Shown one piece after another: positions 58,873 to 64,000 of a DNA stretch of 64,000 bases. Position 1 is the stretch's first letter; the number at the start of each line of letters is the position of its first letter. The stretch is from the NCBI GenBank assembly GCA_000328365.1, contig KB292163.1, positions 249,680 to 313,679 on the forward strand, in the 5' to 3' direction. The notes beneath the pieces were generated by a model that had not been told where the DNA came from, made no database searches, and saw nothing but the letters and a program-made list of their open reading frames with translations. The position numbers were made by a program, and so were the translations under genes. This DNA is from Capitella teleta. Lineage: Eukaryota; Annelida; Polychaeta; Capitellidae.

Positions 58873-59400
58873 GGTAGAGTTTTACGGCACTCTGATACTT
58901 AACGTATTATATTAGTGCCTCCAACGGTTAACAGGAAACATAAGATTTGTAATCACAAGGGAGGTAAAAGTATCTCATAAAATCAACGCTGTTAAGCTAA
59001 CGGGTGAGACACAAACTTTGAGACACAAACTCTTAAAATAAAGGCTTAAAGCTAGTAAGTATCACAGACAACAGAGATGGGCTTGGTATGACTAGATGTG
59101 ACCAGCACAAAAGTAAAGATGTGACCAGCACAAATGTAAAGTTTCGTTAAAATTGGTAAAAAAGTCCAATCTCTTTCAGGTAAGATAAAATTTTCGAGGG
59201 GCTGACTTCCTCGAAAAGTTGCTTCATTGAAGAAACATTAAAAAATCGTCTGCGTAAAATGTCAAAATCGACACATTCAATAAATATGTGTTTTATACTT
59301 TAAATACTTTGGCAGGGGATGCACACGGGGGGCATCTCCCTGCGCAGGAGATAGCCGTGAGTGAGATAGCTATAATAGAGACGCATCTTTTAAATGTATT
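58873..59400 (-). mobile_element. LINE 3' end with zinc-knuckle-like C-terminus
   Basis: Minus-strand frame at about 59365-59155: GYLLRREMPPVCIPCQ, then KHIFIECVDFDILRRRFF, then SYLKEIGLFYQF. This is the CCHC-like tail (P.C..C....T..HIL..C) that ends ORF2 of Jockey/I-group LINEs. The 3' UTR contains a 22-base tandem duplication (GATGTGACCAGCACAAA) at 59095-59143, and the element ends in (CATT)n. 5' truncated. Confidence 0.75.
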
Positions 59401-62400
59401 ATATTACGAATGCATGTCATTATGTCACTATTTAAACATTGTTCTTCACACATACGCAAATCACTTTTTCGTCATTTTGCATTTCTTTTTATGGTAGCCC
59501 TTTATGGAATTTACAAAATGAATATATTGAACCCTTTACACGCACTTGGAAAAGTTGCATTCGACACTTATTATTTCTGCACACTCCTCGTTCACATTCA
59601 AAATTGATTCCTCTTGTCATGGACTGTTTAAATTTTGACTTACAATATTTGTAACTTCGTTTCTTCAAGTTTTTTGTTTACAAACATATTTAATTCAACA
59701 AATACTATTGTAAAATACGTTGGTAGAATTTGCCCAATGAACTACTCTGCCGTTTCAAATGACATGTCTCTTTTCAGCCAAGAAACCATCCTTTTCATGC
59801 CTCAATGTACCAACTTTCGGCAGAATAATGTGGAATCACCACCTAAATTCAAATAGCCACGAAGAAATTACATTTTCCGATGCGATAGAAGACCTGACAT
59901 TAATAAATAATACTATAATTCTCATGCTAAACCTTGAGGAAAGAACCATTTTTGGACATTATTTCTCTACCATTTAATGTGTTATGCTTTGTAATTATTA
60001 TTTATTTTATTTTATTTTGTTCTATGTTCTTTCTTCCACATTATTGTACACGAGTTGTACGAAATAAATTATTATATATATATATATTAAGCTTAACTGT
60101 TGCTACTCTCTCTGCCAAGTTACAAAAATCCAGATACCTATTAAGAACAAAGAATTGATTCAATGAAATTGCTTGATATTTGAGCTTTCAAAAATTGTCA
60201 TCTACCGTTCAGGATGACACTCTAGATCAAGGAGAATGACCACGAGTTCTATACTTGCTTAAATGCTGTGTTTCAGATATACGGAAGGTCTGACTTCGAT
60301 GCTCATCGAAGCAACCATTTATGGAGTGCATATATATACAATCATACAAATACACCACTGCTGCTGCATGTTCTAGTGAAGGTGACATTCCAACCCAACC
60401 AGCTGATAATGATCAAATGAATCTGTCATAGCATTCCAGATGCTGTCCTCTGAACAATGATATCGATTAGGTATTCTATAACCCTGGTTGCGATCCCCAG
60501 GATTCTGCTCGTATTGATGACCCACGTCAGTCCCCTTCCGCGAAATCGGCTGATATCTGATGCAATTCCCTTGATTGCACTCGACTTAGGCTCACTTAGT
60601 TTTCGTTTGATTCAACTTGAGGTCAACGACTGAAAATCAACATCGTCAAAGAACATTACATTTATCAATCGAGAATTGAGTGATGGCGGAGAAATTTTCA
60701 ATTCGGCGACGTCGACTTGAATAAATATCCCGTTTTGAAGATCGATGCATTCGTTAATATCAAGTTCGCACTTTGCTGTAGCAAAGAATTTGAAGACCAA
60801 ATTCTTTGGCTGTAGCATGCATTTGTTTTCAATAATCATGTATGTTAAACCACTACACGTGGGATTTATGCTATCAGCCAATCAGAGAGTCGTCGATTAT
60901 AACCTTTGATCAATTGTTCACTGTTTCCAAAAACAAACCTTTGTTGTAGTCGAAAAAGAGTGCGCACATCTTTACAGAAGTACTATTACTGAAAAGCGTA
61001 TTACTATTATTGGTTACTACTGTAACATAGTAGTAACAGTAGTGATGTTGTGATTGATGCACATCAGAGGAGAGTCAGTACGATTTCAATTACACGTAGT
61101 GCATTATGATGCACATGTACTGTACTACAATTATTCACTTATTGGTGAACCTATTTTTTTTTTTTTTTTTTTTTTTTTTTACATAGCTTGATTTCTATAC
61201 TCGGAGAAGCCAAGAATATGCCGCGAGTTTACAGCCTGGTGTGATAAAACTGTGACCGCTCCACTGGCCGATGGTGAACTGATCAAAGAAGCCAGCGGGC
61301 CATTTATTACGTCACAGATTAAATAAATCCAACAACAAGCAGCGTGACTCATAAGTGTGTCACATAGATTAAAAGATGAAAGATTGTAATGGAAATGGCC
61401 TGGAAAAAATCCGGTATGTTTAATTAAAATTGCACTGATGTGATTGACTTTATAAACAATTATATAAGGCTCAGTCCAGCCCGTTTTCTGTTCTTGTGCT
61501 TGATGTTTCTTGTTTTCTTCTCTTGCGTCCTATTTGTTTACATAGTGCAGGAGCAAATGAAGATTACTGTTCACAAAAAGAGGGTTCTTAAGCAGTATCA
61601 TTGGTTTAGCTTTGAGATTTGTGAAAAATAATTCCGCCAATTTAGCCGGAATAACGCATAAGCCTAATAATAATAATATATTCGCCAATATAATGTATGC
61701 GTACATTAGTTTGATATTAAGAGCGAGACCCCTTTTTTTTTACCATAATAATAATTATTTAATAACTCGTTCCTGGGATGCGGAATAGAATTTTTTTCGA
61801 AAATATGTTATTTTGGTATTAAACCTTTCGTCTCACGAATAATCTACGCCGGATACCAAGCATTAAAACATGCACTATCAGACATGTGTATCCCGGCAGG
61901 TGTCAAACAAGGCACACTGAACTTTAAGCCATAGTTACCGGTCACGTGTTCGTGCTAGCAAGTTTCGCCTCCACCCCTCTTCACCCCCTTCAGATCTATA
62001 TCTTCAGCCTGTTGTATTCGACGGTAATACATGGCTTCTTCATTTGCAATGATTAAATTACACTGTAGTCAAATCCTACTGGCTTTACAAGCAAACCCGT
62101 GTTATTACACCTAGCTCTTATTCAGATGCGGGCGGATTTAGGAAAACGTGCTTGTGTAAGTAAGGTAATCTCAGTGAAATTCCACTCGCCATTGGAGACC
62201 GGACGAGTGCTTATTTTACCCCCTGCTGCTCACTTATCGGCCCAGCAGTGAAATAGACGCATGCGTATGTGTGACCTCATTTCTTGGTCTCAACCTCCAG
62301 CGACCATTTTGGAGCAAATCTCTTGTAAATGCGGCCTCTGTGTTTGAGGGCGCGATTAGTGAGCCAGAGTGTGAAATAATTTGGGGCTCGTGGGAGCCAT

Positions 62401-62766
62401 CTTCACCACTCGTACGCAGCATGCTTTTCTTAACGGTACGCAGATTGCAGTCTCAGCGATTGCGGTCCTTTGTTATGCGATAGAAAGGCAACGCGTGTTG
62501 CTGGCGTCCCACGCATGAAGACGTTGCAGTCATTCATCAGAATGCGAAACTAACAGCTATATTCAACAAATTGCTCTTGTTATTTTCCTTATTATGTTTC
62601 TTGTGAATTGAAAATCTTCCCAAGTGATCGGCTATTATCTCGCAATATATGGTCTATGTCTAAAAAATAGTTATAAAGGCTATATATAAAGGTAGCAATG
62701 GTAGTTCGAATAAATACTTTTTGTAATATGCCCCGAATGATCTGTGCCATAGGTAGTACCCAAACG

Positions 62767-62805
<39 letters not shown>

Positions 62806-64000
62806 ATCAATGCTATGTGCGTGTGTTTAAGAAAGTCACATATTTTAGAATATGGATATATATATTTTTGATGCATTACATTCATGCATATAACCATATT
62901 AACGAATAAATCTATTTGTTTTTCTCCCTTATTCATCTGCTAGTTTTGATTCAATTCTTGGGCCTCGTATCGGCTGTAATCGATGGAAATGATGGCTATT
63001 GGATTTTTTATGAATGTCATAACGCATATCTGTCCTGTTTTATTGTGTATATGAGCATGCATGGCCATTCAATCGACGTATTTTACGGATCACACAGCAG
63101 CATTCCCTAAATATTATTTCATATTTCAGATACAAAGCAGCAGAAATCAAATTCATGTTTTGTAGGCAAATGTGCGATAATATAGCATTTATCGGACATT
63201 GAAAAGGGACCCAAAAATCGCTAAATGCGTAAAATAGAGTATAACACAAGTTTTGCCGTTATGATTATTATATTTTTAATTTGCTCAATCCATCTGCGCT
63301 TCTCGCTTTGATAGAAAAATATCTTCAATAGATTCAACCTTGACATTGAATTAATAACTGTAATTGACCGGTAGAACTATATGTTGACAGAGGTATATTA
63401 ATGTCATATGCAATGTGCGAGAAAACGAAATAATAGCCTGAAAACGACCAGGCTATTATAAAGATATATTCTTTTTAATTAATATACATTAACGACCTAG
63501 TATGAGCTAGTAGAACACGGGGTTATTGCATCAACGCGTTTACATTATTATTGCAACCGTGCGTGAGGCACGCTGGGAATACATTCGTAAATTGTTTTTT
63601 TGTACGTCGAATTTGATAAAAAAAACCACAGGCATATGACTAAGATGGTCTAATACACTTCAGTGTGAAATTCTGTTCCATAATAGTATTGGCATTATCT
63701 GTGCTCTTGTTTGCACACGTTTTAAACGTCAAAAATAACATTGTGCATGGACAGTGCGACTATCTGATATAATTATATACTTCGAATAGCTCTTGATATG
63801 CATGGCCCTATGACGTTACATTGCGTTATCTTTTTATCGTGTACATGTCATTGAATGTAACACTATGGCGTCACTAATAGATTGCGGTCGTTTTATTGTT
63901 GTTTGCTTAAAAAGGGTCCAATCTTCGAAGTATATTAAAATAATTTGTGTATACATGCAGGTATTTATTTGTTCTCGTTTCCCTCCTGGTTTTTTAATAA
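59401..64000. other. Gene-poor AT-rich end of the window
   Basis: No exon supported. Poly(T) at 61154-61180, poly(A) of 36 at 62769-62804, and a small inverted repeat (GGTTACTACTGTAACATAGT) near 61011-61040. A somewhat CpG-richer patch at about 62150-62500 might be an upstream region of a gene outside the window. Confidence 0.3.

Overview
This is a window of animal (metazoan) nuclear DNA, most likely from an invertebrate. It is AT-rich. The genes are split by GT-AG introns of about 48 to 1,900 bases, and orthologues of animal genes are recognisable: an axonemal armadillo protein, a mitochondrial double-CDGSH protein, SLC24 exchangers and death-domain proteins. Between them lies a mixed load of relic elements: CR1-like and other LINEs, Tc1/mariner, Tigger/pogo and one copia fossil. 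The phylum cannot be fixed from sequence reading alone.

Layout. 1-1700: a Tigger transposase tail and a copia LTR fossil. 2398-4822 (+): a COQ10 coenzyme-Q-binding gene whose fourth coding exon is present as two tandem versions of exactly the same length and phase. 6640-7560: a LINE relic and a palindromic AACGTT array. 8116-10582 (-): SPAG6/PF16, nine coding exons, about 507 aa, head to head with 10960-13131 (+): CISD3. 16269-20042 (+): a four-pass TMEM272-like protein with PPxY motifs. 20969-24904 (-): an eight-exon aldo-keto reductase carrying a Tigger deletion derivative in its last intron. 30379-31751 (+): a coiled-coil protein with two death domains. 33309-35739 (-) and 38533-41213 (-): two tandem NCKX (SLC24A5-like) exchangers with nine exons of matching phase. 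43155-44532: a 41-bp minisatellite that leaves all three forward frames open. 44.5-64 kb: gene-poor, with a Tc1 fossil, a MITE candidate, LINE fragments and simple repeats.

The genes do not form one pathway. Three are mitochondrial or redox in character (COQ10, CISD3, the reductase), one is ciliary (SPAG6), two are ion exchangers and one looks like an innate-immunity or cell-death adaptor. Exon structures were assembled by hand: frames and phases close exactly at every junction, and proteins were compared with remembered family sequences. The most unusual items are the duplicated COQ10 exon, the divergent ion-binding repeats of the tandem exchangers with tiny in-frame introns, the tandem-death-domain protein, the three-frame-open minisatellite, the AACGTT palindromes, and a dispersed TCATAACGCA motif.
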